From contig JAJFHQ010000048.1 of assembly GCA_021775525.1 (NCBI GenBank), positions 1 through 64,000 of the forward strand: a stretch of 64,000 nucleotides of DNA, read 5' to 3'. This DNA is from Hyphomicrobiales bacterium. Its GTDB lineage: Bacteria > Pseudomonadota > Alphaproteobacteria > Rhizobiales > Methyloligellaceae. Shown here in pieces: positions 22,035 to 30,755 of this stretch (position 1 is its first letter; every line of letters begins with the position of its first letter). The notes beneath the pieces are model-generated. The model had not been told where the DNA came from and searched no databases. It worked only from the letters and a program-made list of their open reading frames with translations. The translations under genes were made by a program, and so were the position numbers.

Positions 22035-22454
22035 ATGGCCGAAAACAAAACCAAACCCCATAACGCCTCCGTCCCCGCTTTTCTCAAGGCGGTAGAGAAT
22101 GAGAGGCGGCGGCGCGATGCGCTGACCGTCAATGAGTTGATGAAACGCATCACCGGTGAGAAGCCAACCATGTGGGGTCCGACCATGGTGGGATTTGGGA
22201 ACTATCACTACAAATATGACAGCGGCCACGAGGGAGACTATTTCCTGACCGGATTTTCACCACGCAAGGCGAATCTCGTCCTCTACATCATGCCGGGCTA
22301 TGGCCAGTTCGATGATATCATGGCGCGGCTGGGCAAACACAAAACCGGAAAGTGCTGCCTCTATATCAACAAGCTGGATGATATAGATCTGGACGTACTT
22401 GAGGAGCTGATTGAAAAATCAGTTGCCTGGATGCGCAACAAATATGGCAAGTGA
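22035..22454 (+). CDS. DUF1801 domain-containing protein
   Basis: MWGPTMVGFGNYHYKYDSGHEGDYFLTGFSPRKANLVLYIM resembles DUF1801/YdhG-like. Confidence 0.75.
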   Translation: MAENKTKPHNASVPAFLKAVENERRRRDALTVNELMKRITGEKPTMWGPTMVGFGNYHYKYDSGHEGDYFLTGFSPRKANLVLYIMPGYGQFDDIMARLGKHKTGKCCLYINKLDDIDLDVLEELIEKSVAWMRNKYGK

Positions 22455-22463
22455 GGTGTTGAT

Positions 22464-22913
22464 ATGAGTGATCAAAAGGCCCGGGCACTCGGTTTCAACC
22501 ATATTGCGCTCGAGGTGGGAGATATCGATGCCGCTCTCGACTTCTACGCCAAAATATTCAAGGTCAAACTGCGCGGACGCGGCGGGAAGATGGCGTTTAT
22601 CGACATGGGCGACCAGTTCCTGGCGATAGCGGCAACCGGCAAGGTTGATCGCGATGCAGAGCGCCATTTCGGACTGGTTGTGGATGATCAGGCAATGGCG
22701 GTGGAGAATGCCAAGGCTGCTGGGGCTGTGTTGGTCGAGGGCAGCAAGAATACCTTTTACGATCCCTGGGGCAACCAGTTCCAGATTGTGGAGTATTCCT
22801 CTATCCAGTTTATGAAAACAAGGTCCGTGCTTGAGTCCATGGGTCTTGGATATCTGGAAAAGAGTGATGCCGCACTCTCGGAGCTTGGCGAGAAGGGCAT
22901 CAAGGTCGAATGA
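22464..22913 (+). CDS. VOC/glyoxalase-family protein
   Basis: GFNHIALEVGDIDAALDFYAKIFKV; FYDPWGNQFQIVEY. Confidence 0.85.
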   Translation: MSDQKARALGFNHIALEVGDIDAALDFYAKIFKVKLRGRGGKMAFIDMGDQFLAIAATGKVDRDAERHFGLVVDDQAMAVENAKAAGAVLVEGSKNTFYDPWGNQFQIVEYSSIQFMKTRSVLESMGLGYLEKSDAALSELGEKGIKVE

Positions 22914-23593
22914 GCCTGAGGGTGCGCAGCAATTCCAAAACCTCTGTAACCCTGTTTGGAGCCGACTACAGCGTTTACACGAGGACCGTGCGTCTCGCAT
23001 TGGAGGAAAAAGGCGTTTCCTACCGGTTTCAGCCGATAGATATATTCTCCGCATCAGGACCGCCCGCCGACTATCTGGACCGTCACCCTTTTGCGCGTAT
23101 TCCAACCTTCGAGCATGAGGGGTTTCGTCTCTATGAGGCAGGAGCGATTTCACGTTATGTGGATGAGGCTTTTCCTGGTTCCGGGTTGCATTGTGATGCC
23201 CCCCAGGCAAGAGCGCGTATGAACCAGATCATGTCGCTGATCGACAGTTATGCTTACCGCTCGTTGGTTTGGGATGTGTTTTTTGAGCGGGTCAGGGTGC
23301 CGCAGAAGGGCGGCAGGTCTGACGAGGGGCGGATTGAGGCAGGTCTGGCAACAGCAGGGATATGTCTTTCAGCAATCAGCGAACTTAGAGGCGATGATGC
23401 TTGGCTTGCCGGCTCCAAAGTGTCACTCGCCGATCTCCATGCCTATCCGATACTGGTCCTTTTTCGTTTGGCGCCTGAAGGGCAGGAACTTTTTAAGACG
23501 TATCCGGCGTTGAGCGAATGGTATAAGGCGTTTGGCGAACGCGAGAGCGCCTTGGCGACACGCCATCCCCTGGAAACTTCAGAAAGTGAATAA
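22910..23593 (+). CDS. Glutathione S-transferase family protein
   Basis: SVYTRTVRLALEEKGVSYRFQPID...HPFARIPTFEHEGFRLYEAGAISRYVDE. Confidence 0.9.
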   Translation: MSLRVRSNSKTSVTLFGADYSVYTRTVRLALEEKGVSYRFQPIDIFSASGPPADYLDRHPFARIPTFEHEGFRLYEAGAISRYVDEAFPGSGLHCDAPQARARMNQIMSLIDSYAYRSLVWDVFFERVRVPQKGGRSDEGRIEAGLATAGICLSAISELRGDDAWLAGSKVSLADLHAYPILVLFRLAPEGQELFKTYPALSEWYKAFGERESALATRHPLETSESE

Positions 23594-23598
23594 AACTC

Positions 23599-23997
23599 AT
23601 GTCTGAACCCATATTCAAAATGATCAAAGGTGCTCCGAATCCGGTCGCGCCTTTCTCTCATGTCGTCGAAGCCGATGGCTGGCTGTTCCTCACCGGACAG
23701 ATGCCCACATACCCGGGAGAGCCGGACAGGCCCCTTGATGAAGGCGTGGAAGCGCAGACGCGGCGCACAATGGACAATCTCATCATCGTGCTGGAAGGCA
23801 TGGGGCTGGATTTGAGTCATGTGGTGCAGGCGCGGGTCTATCTGACCGAGTTTGACAGGGACTATGCGGTCATGAACGAAACCTACCAGTCCTATTTCCC
23901 GCCTGATCGCCGCCCGGCACGCACCTGCGTTGGCGTTTCCGGATTGGCAGTGGGCGCTCTTGTGGAAATTGACATGGTGGCGAGGCGGCCATCGTAG
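23599..23997 (+). CDS. RidA/YjgF-family protein
   Basis: GAPNPVAPFSHVVEADGWLFLTGQMP...YFPPDRRPARTCVGVSGLAVGALVEIDMVA. Confidence 0.9.
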   Translation: MSEPIFKMIKGAPNPVAPFSHVVEADGWLFLTGQMPTYPGEPDRPLDEGVEAQTRRTMDNLIIVLEGMGLDLSHVVQARVYLTEFDRDYAVMNETYQSYFPPDRRPARTCVGVSGLAVGALVEIDMVARRPS

Positions 23998-24061
23998 CCC
24001 TTGAGCCAGGGGCGATCAGGTCCCATCTAAAGTTCAGAAAATCCCTCAACAGGAGAACCTC

Positions 24062-24382
24062 ATGATCGTCACCACAACTCATTCTTTGGAAGGCAGGCAA
24101 GTTACTGAGTATCTCGGGCCCGTTGCCGGGGAATGTGTCCTCGGCGCAAATATCTTCCGTGATTTGTTTGCTTCTATTCGTGACATCGTGGGCGGCCGGG
24201 CAGGCGGCTACCAAAAGGTGCTGCGCGACGGGCGTCATATGGCGACTAACGATATGGTCGAAGAGGCGCAAGACTTGGGGGCTGACGCCATCCTAGGTGT
24301 CGATATCGATTATGAGAGCCTTGGTGAGACCAATTCCATGTTGATGGTGTCTTGCAACGGAACGGCCGTAAAACTGCGCTAG
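24062..24382 (+). CDS. YbjQ-family (UPF0145) protein
   Basis: MIVTTTHSLEGRQVTEYLGPVAGECVLGANIFRD...EEAQDLGADAILGVDIDYE. Confidence 0.9.
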   Translation: MIVTTTHSLEGRQVTEYLGPVAGECVLGANIFRDLFASIRDIVGGRAGGYQKVLRDGRHMATNDMVEEAQDLGADAILGVDIDYESLGETNSMLMVSCNGTAVKLR

Positions 24383-24409
24383 GCGCGTTAACCGCTACAA
24401 ACAGACGCA

Positions 24410-24439
24410 TTGACTTATAGGCGTGGGTTGCCGCTAATT
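24410..24439 (+). promoter_or_regulatory. Possible promoter for the oxygenase/sulfotransferase pair
   Basis: TTGACT (24410-24415), about 18-nt spacer, CTAATT (24434-24439). Confidence 0.3.
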
Positions 24440-24487
24440 GTGCGCGATATTCATGAGCGTATTATCAACATTTAAGGGCTCTCGAAA

Positions 24488-25273
24488 ATGAGCTTGGCAA
24501 CAGCAGAGTCTACATCTTCACGGGCGCGCAAATCGACTCGCGAGAGCAAGATTCTCGATCACGTGATCGCGTCTATCGAAGAATGCGTGGCTCATGATGA
24601 ACCGTTCGGTCATTGCTATTTCGAGAATGTTTTCCCGGAAGACTTTTACAAGGAAATTCTGAAACGGCTGCCAAGCCCGGAAGAATATCACGCGCTGAAC
24701 CTGAAAGCCTGGTCAAGGGCCAATGGTGAAAGTACGCGTGATCGCATGTTTCTCTCGAAAGAAGGCCTTGAGCCGCTTGGTGACGATCAGCGTGAGTTCT
24801 GGTCAACGGTTACTGATGTCATTCTGTCGGAGCAGGTCAAGCGGGCCATCTACGCCAAGCTGTGGAAGGACATCGCACTGCGCTTTGATCTCGAGCAGGA
24901 TGAAGTGCCGGACGTTGTAGGACATCCACGCGGAGTGCTTTTTCGCGACACTGACGAATACCGCATCAAGCCGCATCCGGACGGTGAGAGCCGTATCGTC
25001 ACGATGATGTATTACCTTCCAAAAGACATGAACCAGGAAGACCTTGGCACATCTCTCTATGTGAAGCGGCCTCCCTTGAAGCGCCTGTTTGGAGACAAGT
25101 TCGAGGAAGTGAAGCGTTTTCCTTACCGGCCCAACTCCGGCATGGCTTTCGTCATAAACCGGCGGCCCGACCGCACCAGTTGGCATGGCAGGGAGCTGCT
25201 TCCATCAGGCTCAGGCGTGCGCAACTCGATCCTGACCCAGTTCCGCGAGGATGCTGACGGCCAGGACTACTGA
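24488..25273 (+). CDS. 2OG-Fe(II) oxygenase-like protein
   Basis: Candidate HxD (IKPHPDGES), distal His (SWHGRE) and Arg (GVRNS) in a jelly-roll-like arrangement. Confidence 0.6.
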   Translation: MSLATAESTSSRARKSTRESKILDHVIASIEECVAHDEPFGHCYFENVFPEDFYKEILKRLPSPEEYHALNLKAWSRANGESTRDRMFLSKEGLEPLGDDQREFWSTVTDVILSEQVKRAIYAKLWKDIALRFDLEQDEVPDVVGHPRGVLFRDTDEYRIKPHPDGESRIVTMMYYLPKDMNQEDLGTSLYVKRPPLKRLFGDKFEEVKRFPYRPNSGMAFVINRRPDRTSWHGRELLPSGSGVRNSILTQFREDADGQDY

Positions 25274-25302
25274 CGCCGGTTTGGCGTGGATCGTCCCGGC
25301 CC

Positions 25303-26001
25303 GTGATTATCTCCCACACACATAAGTTCATTTATCTCAAGACCATGAAGACGGCGAGCTCCAGCATGGAGATTGCGCTTTCTCAGCTGCTTGGACCTGA
25401 TGACATCATCACCCCGGCGCGCCCTGATCTGGAAAGCCAGCGTGAGCAGGGTGTCGGTGGACAAAATTACCGGATCGATCATCCTGATGTACCCAAGCGC
25501 GCCCTGTGGCGGCGTCTGTTGGGGCGCCCTGAACGTTATTATCATCCCACGGTGGGCTATTACGAGCATATGCCGGGCTGGCGTGTACGTCGTTATATCG
25601 GGGAGGACATCTGGAACAGCTATTACAAATTCGCATTTGAGCGGAACCCCTGGGACCGTCAGGTGTCATTCTATTTTTACAAGACGCGAGGGAAGGAGAA
25701 TCCGCCGTCTTTCAACCAGTTTCTCATGAACAAGACCAAGGCCTATGTTGGAAATTACGACATTTACGCCATAGACGGGGCCATCGCAGTAGATTTTGTG
25801 GGTCTCTATGAAGATGTCGAGAAAGACTTTGAAAAAGCACTGAAAGACATTGGAATAAAAGATAAAATAAATTTGCCAAAGGCAAATGTCTCACACAAGA
25901 AAGATCAGCGCGGTTATCGCCAACACTTCACTGATGAGACACGTAACATGATGGCCGAGTGGTATGCGCCAGACATTTCAGCCTTTGGCTATAAGTTTTA
26001 G
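25303..26001 (+). CDS. Sulfotransferase family protein
   Basis: MIISHTHKFIYLKTMKTASSSMEIAL (PAPS 5'-phosphosulfate loop-like KTxKTAxSS), FAFERNPWDRQVSFYFY (3'-phosphate motif-like). Confidence 0.78.
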   Translation: MIISHTHKFIYLKTMKTASSSMEIALSQLLGPDDIITPARPDLESQREQGVGGQNYRIDHPDVPKRALWRRLLGRPERYYHPTVGYYEHMPGWRVRRYIGEDIWNSYYKFAFERNPWDRQVSFYFYKTRGKENPPSFNQFLMNKTKAYVGNYDIYAIDGAIAVDFVGLYEDVEKDFEKALKDIGIKDKINLPKANVSHKKDQRGYRQHFTDETRNMMAEWYAPDISAFGYKF

Positions 26002-26066
26002 CGTAATGGTACGTGACTCGCGCTAAACTCCGCGTGCTGAAATTCAAAAGGGGTGCACGACCGTTT

Positions 26067-28085
26067 ATGTTCAAGAAAATCCTTATAGCCAACCGTGGCG
26101 AGATTGCCTGCCGCGTTATCAAGTCTGCCAAGGCAATGGGCATCAAGACAGTTGCAGTCTATTCCGAGGCTGATCGTAATGCGGTTCATGTGGAGATGGC
26201 CGATGAGGCTATTCTGATTGGGCCACCTGCCGCGGCTGAATCCTATCTGGTTATCGACAAGATCATTGCCGCCGCCAAGGAAACTGGTGCTGAAGCCATC
26301 CATCCCGGTTACGGATTTTTATCTGAAAATGCGGCATTCGCCAAGGCGCTGGCCAAAGCTAACATCACCTTCATTGGACCCAATATCAAAGCCATCGAGG
26401 TGATGGGTGACAAGATTGAGTCGAAGAAGTTTGCATCCAAGGCAAAGGTAAATACCGTGCCGGGCCATCTCGGGGTCATCGAGGACGCCAAGGAAGCGGA
26501 AAAAATAGCAGGAGAGATCGGCTACCCGGTCATGATCAAGGCGTCCGCCGGAGGTGGCGGGAAAGGTATGCGGATTGCTTATTCCGCCGAAGAAGTTGCG
26601 GAAGGGTTTGCGTCCTCGAAGTCGGAGGCCAAATCGAGTTTTGGCGATGACCGGATTTTTGTTGAAAAATTTATCGAAGAGCCCCGCCATATTGAAATTC
26701 AAGTCCTGGCGGACGGGCAGGGCAACGTCATCCATCTGGGCGAGCGTGAATGCTCGATCCAGCGCCGGAACCAGAAAGTCATAGAAGAAGCTCCTAGTGC
26801 GTTCCTCGATGAAAAGGTGCGCGCTGAAATGGGTGCGCAGGCAGTTGCGTTGGCAAAAGCGGTGGACTACGCCAGCGCCGGCACGGTCGAATTTATCGCC
26901 GACAAGGATAAAAATTTTTATTTTCTCGAGATGAATACCCGCTTGCAGGTCGAGCATCCGGTGACAGAACTGATCACCGGGGTTGATCTGGTCGAGCAGA
27001 TGATCCGGGTTGCAAGTGGAGAGAAACTCAAGCTCACGCAAAAAGACATTATACTCACCGGCTGGGCTATTGAAGCCCGCGTCTACGCAGAAGATCCGTT
27101 CCGGAATTTCCTCCCGTCAACTGGGCGGCTGGCGTCCTACCGGCCTCCGGAGGAGGGTGTAAGAGCTGGGTTGACAATCCGCAATGACACCGGCGTGAGC
27201 GAAGGGGGAGAGATCTCGGTCTATTACGACCCAATGATCGCAAAACTGATTACTCATGCCAGCACGCGGGACGCGGCCACCGATCATATGATTCGGGCGC
27301 TGGATGCTTTTTATATCAGCGGCATTCAGCACAATATCCCGTTCCTGTCGGCCATCATGGAGCATCCAAGATGGCGGTCAGGGGAAATCTCGACGGGATT
27401 TATCGCTGAGGAATATCCCGATGGATTTTTTCATCGGCTACCTGATAGTCAGGAACGCATAACCTTCACGATAGTTGCCGCGGCGATAGATCACCTCGCC
27501 AATCAGCGCCGCCGTGAAATCACTCATCAAATGGGGGGTGAAGGCGTGAGGTTTGCGCATAGGCGCATTGTCCAGCTTGGAGATCAAAGCCAGCAGGTTA
27601 TGGTGAGCGGGCAATTTGGCGATGATATCGAGGTCGCCCTCCTGGACGATAAAGGCCAAGAGCATGACCGGAACAAGGTCACATTCGATTGGTGGTTCGG
27701 CGAGCCGATCTGGATTGGAAAACTCAACGGGGTGGAGCTATCCGTTCAGGTGCGCCCCATTCTCAATGGGTTTGACCTGTCGTATCGCGGAGTCCATGTC
27801 TCTGCTTATGTCTATACTCATCGCGAGGCTGAACTCGCCGATCTGATGCCGGTGAAGGTGCCGCCCGACACTTCAAAACAACTGTTATGTCCAATGCCGG
27901 GTCTGGTTGTTTCCATACATGTGGAGAAGGGTCAGCAGGTCAAGGCGGGTGAGGTGTTGTGCGTGGTGGAGGCAATGAAGATGGAGAACATCCTGCGAGC
28001 GGAGCGTGATGCGACGGTTGCCGAAATTCTAGCAGGTCCGGGTGACAGCCTGGCCGTTGATGCAACGATCATGGAGTTTGAATAG
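26067..28085 (+). CDS. pccA: Acetyl/propionyl-CoA carboxylase alpha subunit (biotin carboxylase + BCCP)
   Basis: MFKKILIANRGEIACRVIKSAKAMGI; GGGGKGMRI; biotin motif VEAMKMENIL; ORF opens at 26013. Confidence 0.95.
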   Translation: MFKKILIANRGEIACRVIKSAKAMGIKTVAVYSEADRNAVHVEMADEAILIGPPAAAESYLVIDKIIAAAKETGAEAIHPGYGFLSENAAFAKALAKANITFIGPNIKAIEVMGDKIESKKFASKAKVNTVPGHLGVIEDAKEAEKIAGEIGYPVMIKASAGGGGKGMRIAYSAEEVAEGFASSKSEAKSSFGDDRIFVEKFIEEPRHIEIQVLADGQGNVIHLGERECSIQRRNQKVIEEAPSAFLDEKVRAEMGAQAVALAKAVDYASAGTVEFIADKDKNFYFLEMNTRLQVEHPVTELITGVDLVEQMIRVASGEKLKLTQKDIILTGWAIEARVYAEDPFRNFLPSTGRLASYRPPEEGVRAGLTIRNDTGVSEGGEISVYYDPMIAKLITHASTRDAATDHMIRALDAFYISGIQHNIPFLSAIMEHPRWRSGEISTGFIAEEYPDGFFHRLPDSQERITFTIVAAAIDHLANQRRREITHQMGGEGVRFAHRRIVQLGDQSQQVMVSGQFGDDIEVALLDDKGQEHDRNKVTFDWWFGEPIWIGKLNGVELSVQVRPILNGFDLSYRGVHVSAYVYTHREAELADLMPVKVPPDTSKQLLCPMPGLVVSIHVEKGQQVKAGEVLCVVEAMKMENILRAERDATVAEILAGPGDSLAVDATIMEFE

Positions 28086-28088
28086 GCC

Positions 28089-28250
28089 TTGGGATTTTTC
28101 ATTGTCATCGCGATCTGTATTGCCTTCACTGCCATTTGCGTCTCCATGGCCAGGAAAAGGCGGCGTAACGTGTTGCTCTGGGGTATCCTGGGGTTCAGTT
28201 TCTGGTTCATCCCGGTCATTATTCTGGCCATGATAGGACCGCAAAGCTGA
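28089..28250 (+). CDS. Predicted small membrane protein (53 aa, TTG start)
   Basis: LGFFIVIAICIAFTAICVSMARKRRRNVLLWGILGFSFWFIPVIILAMIGPQS*, two hydrophobic segments around RKRRR; starts 3 bp after pccA stop; not in ORF track. Confidence 0.5.
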   Translation: MGFFIVIAICIAFTAICVSMARKRRRNVLLWGILGFSFWFIPVIILAMIGPQS

Positions 28251-28269
28251 GTCACGGCAGTTAAAGACC

Positions 28270-28761
28270 ATGCGTCTCTATTTCGCCTACGGTTCAAATA
28301 TGTCGCCCGCTCAAATGGCGATGCGATGTCCCGGTGCGCGTGCCGTGGGTCCGGCACAGTTGGGCGACTGGCGCTTTCACGTAAATACCCGCGGCTCTGC
28401 ATCGATACTCCCAGATAAGGGCGCTCTTGTTCACGGGGTGTTGTGGCGTTGCACTGCCGCGCATTTTCATGCTCTCGACAAATATGAAGGCATTGCATGG
28501 GGCAATTACCGGCGGCGGCAGGTCAGCATAGTCATGGAGAGCGGGGCCTTTGCACCAGCCGTCGTATATGCTGGAACGCGCACCTATGACGGACGCGCCA
28601 GAGTGCGTTACATGGCGACAGCGGTGCTGCCCGGCGCCAGGGAATTCGGGCTACCCGAAGCCTATATTGATGAATTACAGTCCTGGCTTCCGGAGCGCCC
28701 GATTGGTGAAAGTCGTATACCAGTTCGCGGCCGGGCAAAACCTATACGCTTTCCGCGATAG
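28270..28761 (+). CDS. Gamma-glutamylcyclotransferase-like (AIG2/GGCT) protein
   Basis: MRLYFAYGSNMSPAQMAMRCPGARAVGPAQLGDWRF...LHGVLWRCTAAHFHALDKYEG. Confidence 0.88.
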   Translation: MRLYFAYGSNMSPAQMAMRCPGARAVGPAQLGDWRFHVNTRGSASILPDKGALVHGVLWRCTAAHFHALDKYEGIAWGNYRRRQVSIVMESGAFAPAVVYAGTRTYDGRARVRYMATAVLPGAREFGLPEAYIDELQSWLPERPIGESRIPVRGRAKPIRFPR

Positions 28762-28935
28762 TGTGCAAAAAATTTATTAATTTTAAGAATGGATCATGAA
28801 ATAGAATATAATACTAAGATAACTCTAAAAATAAGAAATAATAACTAAAATAATTGCCACTATTAGAAATTAAAAAAACCACTTTCTGCAATGTTTTTCA
28901 TATGGTCCTGACCATCAGAACAGGGGGACTCATAA

Positions 28936-29217
28936 ATGAAACTCTTTACCGAGCATCCAAGATCAGTGGGTGAGAATTATTTTCAGCATATGATTTCTGC
29001 GGCTACGTTTTCAGTTCGGATGTTTGCAGGCGCGACGTGTTGTTTGCTGCATGCAATATTCCCGTTTCTGTTTGAACGTACGGCAAGTGTAATTATTGCA
29101 GAGCTTTATGACCGCATGGTAGCGAACAGGGTCAGGGGGCCTCGTGGCCCCGATCACAAATCAGCATTCGGAACCGATGATCAAAGACGGGTCGCCACAA
29201 CCATTACAGGACAATAA
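28936..29217 (+). CDS. DUF6356-like small protein
   Basis: MKLFTEHPRSVGENYFQHMISAATFSVRMFAGATCCLLHAIFPFLFERTAS... Confidence 0.7.
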   Translation: MKLFTEHPRSVGENYFQHMISAATFSVRMFAGATCCLLHAIFPFLFERTASVIIAELYDRMVANRVRGPRGPDHKSAFGTDDQRRVATTITGQ

Positions 29218-29488
29218 AGCCGTTAAAGTGCTGATTGAGGGGCGGGTCCAAGGCGTGTGGTTTCGTGGCTGGACCGTGGAAAATGCAAGGCGGCTCAATC
29301 TGGATGGCTGGGTTCGTAACAGGCGGGATGGATCGGTTCAGGCGGTCTTTTCAGGTCTGATCATCCGCGTGGACGAAATGTTGAAGCTATGCGCTGAAGG
29401 GCCACCAGCAGCCGATGTCAGCTCAGTTGAATACATTCTTCACCACAGCCCCGTCGAGGCAGGATTCAGGATAAAGCGTTCGGTTTGA
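29177..29488 (+). CDS. Acylphosphatase
   Basis: [46 protein letters not shown] opens at 29144, start uncertain. Confidence 0.9.
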   Translation: MIKDGSPQPLQDNKAVKVLIEGRVQGVWFRGWTVENARRLNLDGWVRNRRDGSVQAVFSGLIIRVDEMLKLCAEGPPAADVSSVEYILHHSPVEAGFRIKRSV

Positions 29489-30170
29489 AATAAGTTGCGA
29501 ATGACGCCTTGAGTGCTGCATCGACCTCATCAATCGATACTGATTTGCCAAGGTCCGCCAGGCTTGTGATGCCGTGGTCCATCACACCGCAGGGTACGAT
29601 CCCGGAATAGTGCTCAAGTTCAGGGTCCACATTCAGGCTGAATCCATGAAACGTAACCCAGCGTCTTACGCGTACGCCTATGGCTGCGATCTTGTCTTCA
29701 TAACCATGACCTCGTTCGGGCCGTGAAACCCAAACACCGATTCGCTTGTCTCGTCTCTCGCCCCTGATCTCAAAAGTGGAAAGTGCCTCGATAATCCAGT
29801 CTTCAAGGGCGCAAACAAAGGCGCGGACGTCTTTGCCACGTTTGCTCAAATCCAGCATCACATAGGCAATGCGCTGCCCAGGTCCGTGATAAGCGTACTG
29901 GCCGCCGCGCCCTGTCCTGATGACAGGAAAACGGTCCGGAGTGAGCAAATCTCTAGGGTTTGCGCTGGTACCAGCCGTGTAAACGGGAGGGTGTTCCAGT
30001 AGCCAGACGCATTCGGTTGCAGTACCTGCCCGGATTTCCGCAACATGGCGTTCCATCTCGTAAACGGCCTGCGTATAGTCGACAGGTGTGCCACTGACGC
30101 GCCATTCAATGTCATGGATCATGTTTCTGGAAGGCTCAAATCCACTGATTATTTTGTTCGGCTTTACCAA
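29466..30170 (-). CDS. lipB: Lipoyl(octanoyl) transferase
   Basis: [63 protein letters not shown]. Confidence 0.95.
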   Translation of the reverse strand: MVKPNKIISGFEPSRNMIHDIEWRVSGTPVDYTQAVYEMERHVAEIRAGTATECVWLLEHPPVYTAGTSANPRDLLTPDRFPVIRTGRGGQYAYHGPGQRIAYVMLDLSKRGKDVRAFVCALEDWIIEALSTFEIRGERRDKRIGVWVSRPERGHGYEDKIAAIGVRVRRWVTFHGFSLNVDPELEHYSGIVPCGVMDHGITSLADLGKSVSIDEVDAALKASFATYFKPNALS

Positions 30171-30278
30171 CCGGTAACCTCAATCGTGAAGAGTGTATCC
30201 AACAAGTCGGGCACTATATGGTACTGCGTCGTCCCTTCTAATAAATTTCCAGGCAGGCAATGGAGTTTGAGACGCGCA

Positions 30279-30521
30279 ATGGAATCAATCAACACAGTAC
30301 CAATTGAACTCACCGTCGTTCTCGGTGAATCAACAATGCCGGTCAATCATCTTCTCAAGATGGGCCGGGGAGCCGTTATTGAACTTACCACACTTGAAAA
30401 TGAAGAGGTTCAGGTCCTCGCCAACAATACGCCGATCGCAAAGGGCGATGTGGTCGTTCATGGCGACAAGATCGCCATTTCCATAACCGGAAAAATCAAT
30501 CGGGACACAAGCAAGCCATAG
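30279..30521 (+). CDS. FliN/FliM C-terminal (SpoA-like) domain protein, orphan
   Basis: ATG at 30279; IELTVVLGESTMPVNHLLKMGRGAVIELTTLENEEVQVLANNTPIAKGDVVVHGDKIAISIT. Confidence 0.85.
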   Translation: MESINTVPIELTVVLGESTMPVNHLLKMGRGAVIELTTLENEEVQVLANNTPIAKGDVVVHGDKIAISITGKINRDTSKP

Positions 30522-30629
30522 CCGGTAGGCTTGCCGAGCGACGCCGCATGACCCATGCGCGTCTCTTGCTTGCCCGTGTGGCCTGTGTTTGCTACATGGG
30601 ACGCAGTTCTCCGTAGGGAGAGAGACTTT

Positions 30630-30717
30630 GCGGTCGTGGCGGAACTGGTAGACGCGCAGCGTTGAGGTCGCTGTGGGATAATATCCCGTGGAAGTTCGAG
30701 TCTTCTCGACCGCACCA
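30630..30717 (+). tRNA. tRNA-Leu(GAG)
   Basis: Acceptor GCGGTCG/CGACCGC, anticodon arm CAGCG-TTGAGGT-CGCTG, long variable arm, T-loop GTTCGAGTC, encoded CCA. Confidence 0.96.
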
Positions 30718-30755
30718 CTCTCTCCTAATCCGGGATCAGGCCCTAGCAGATTTGC

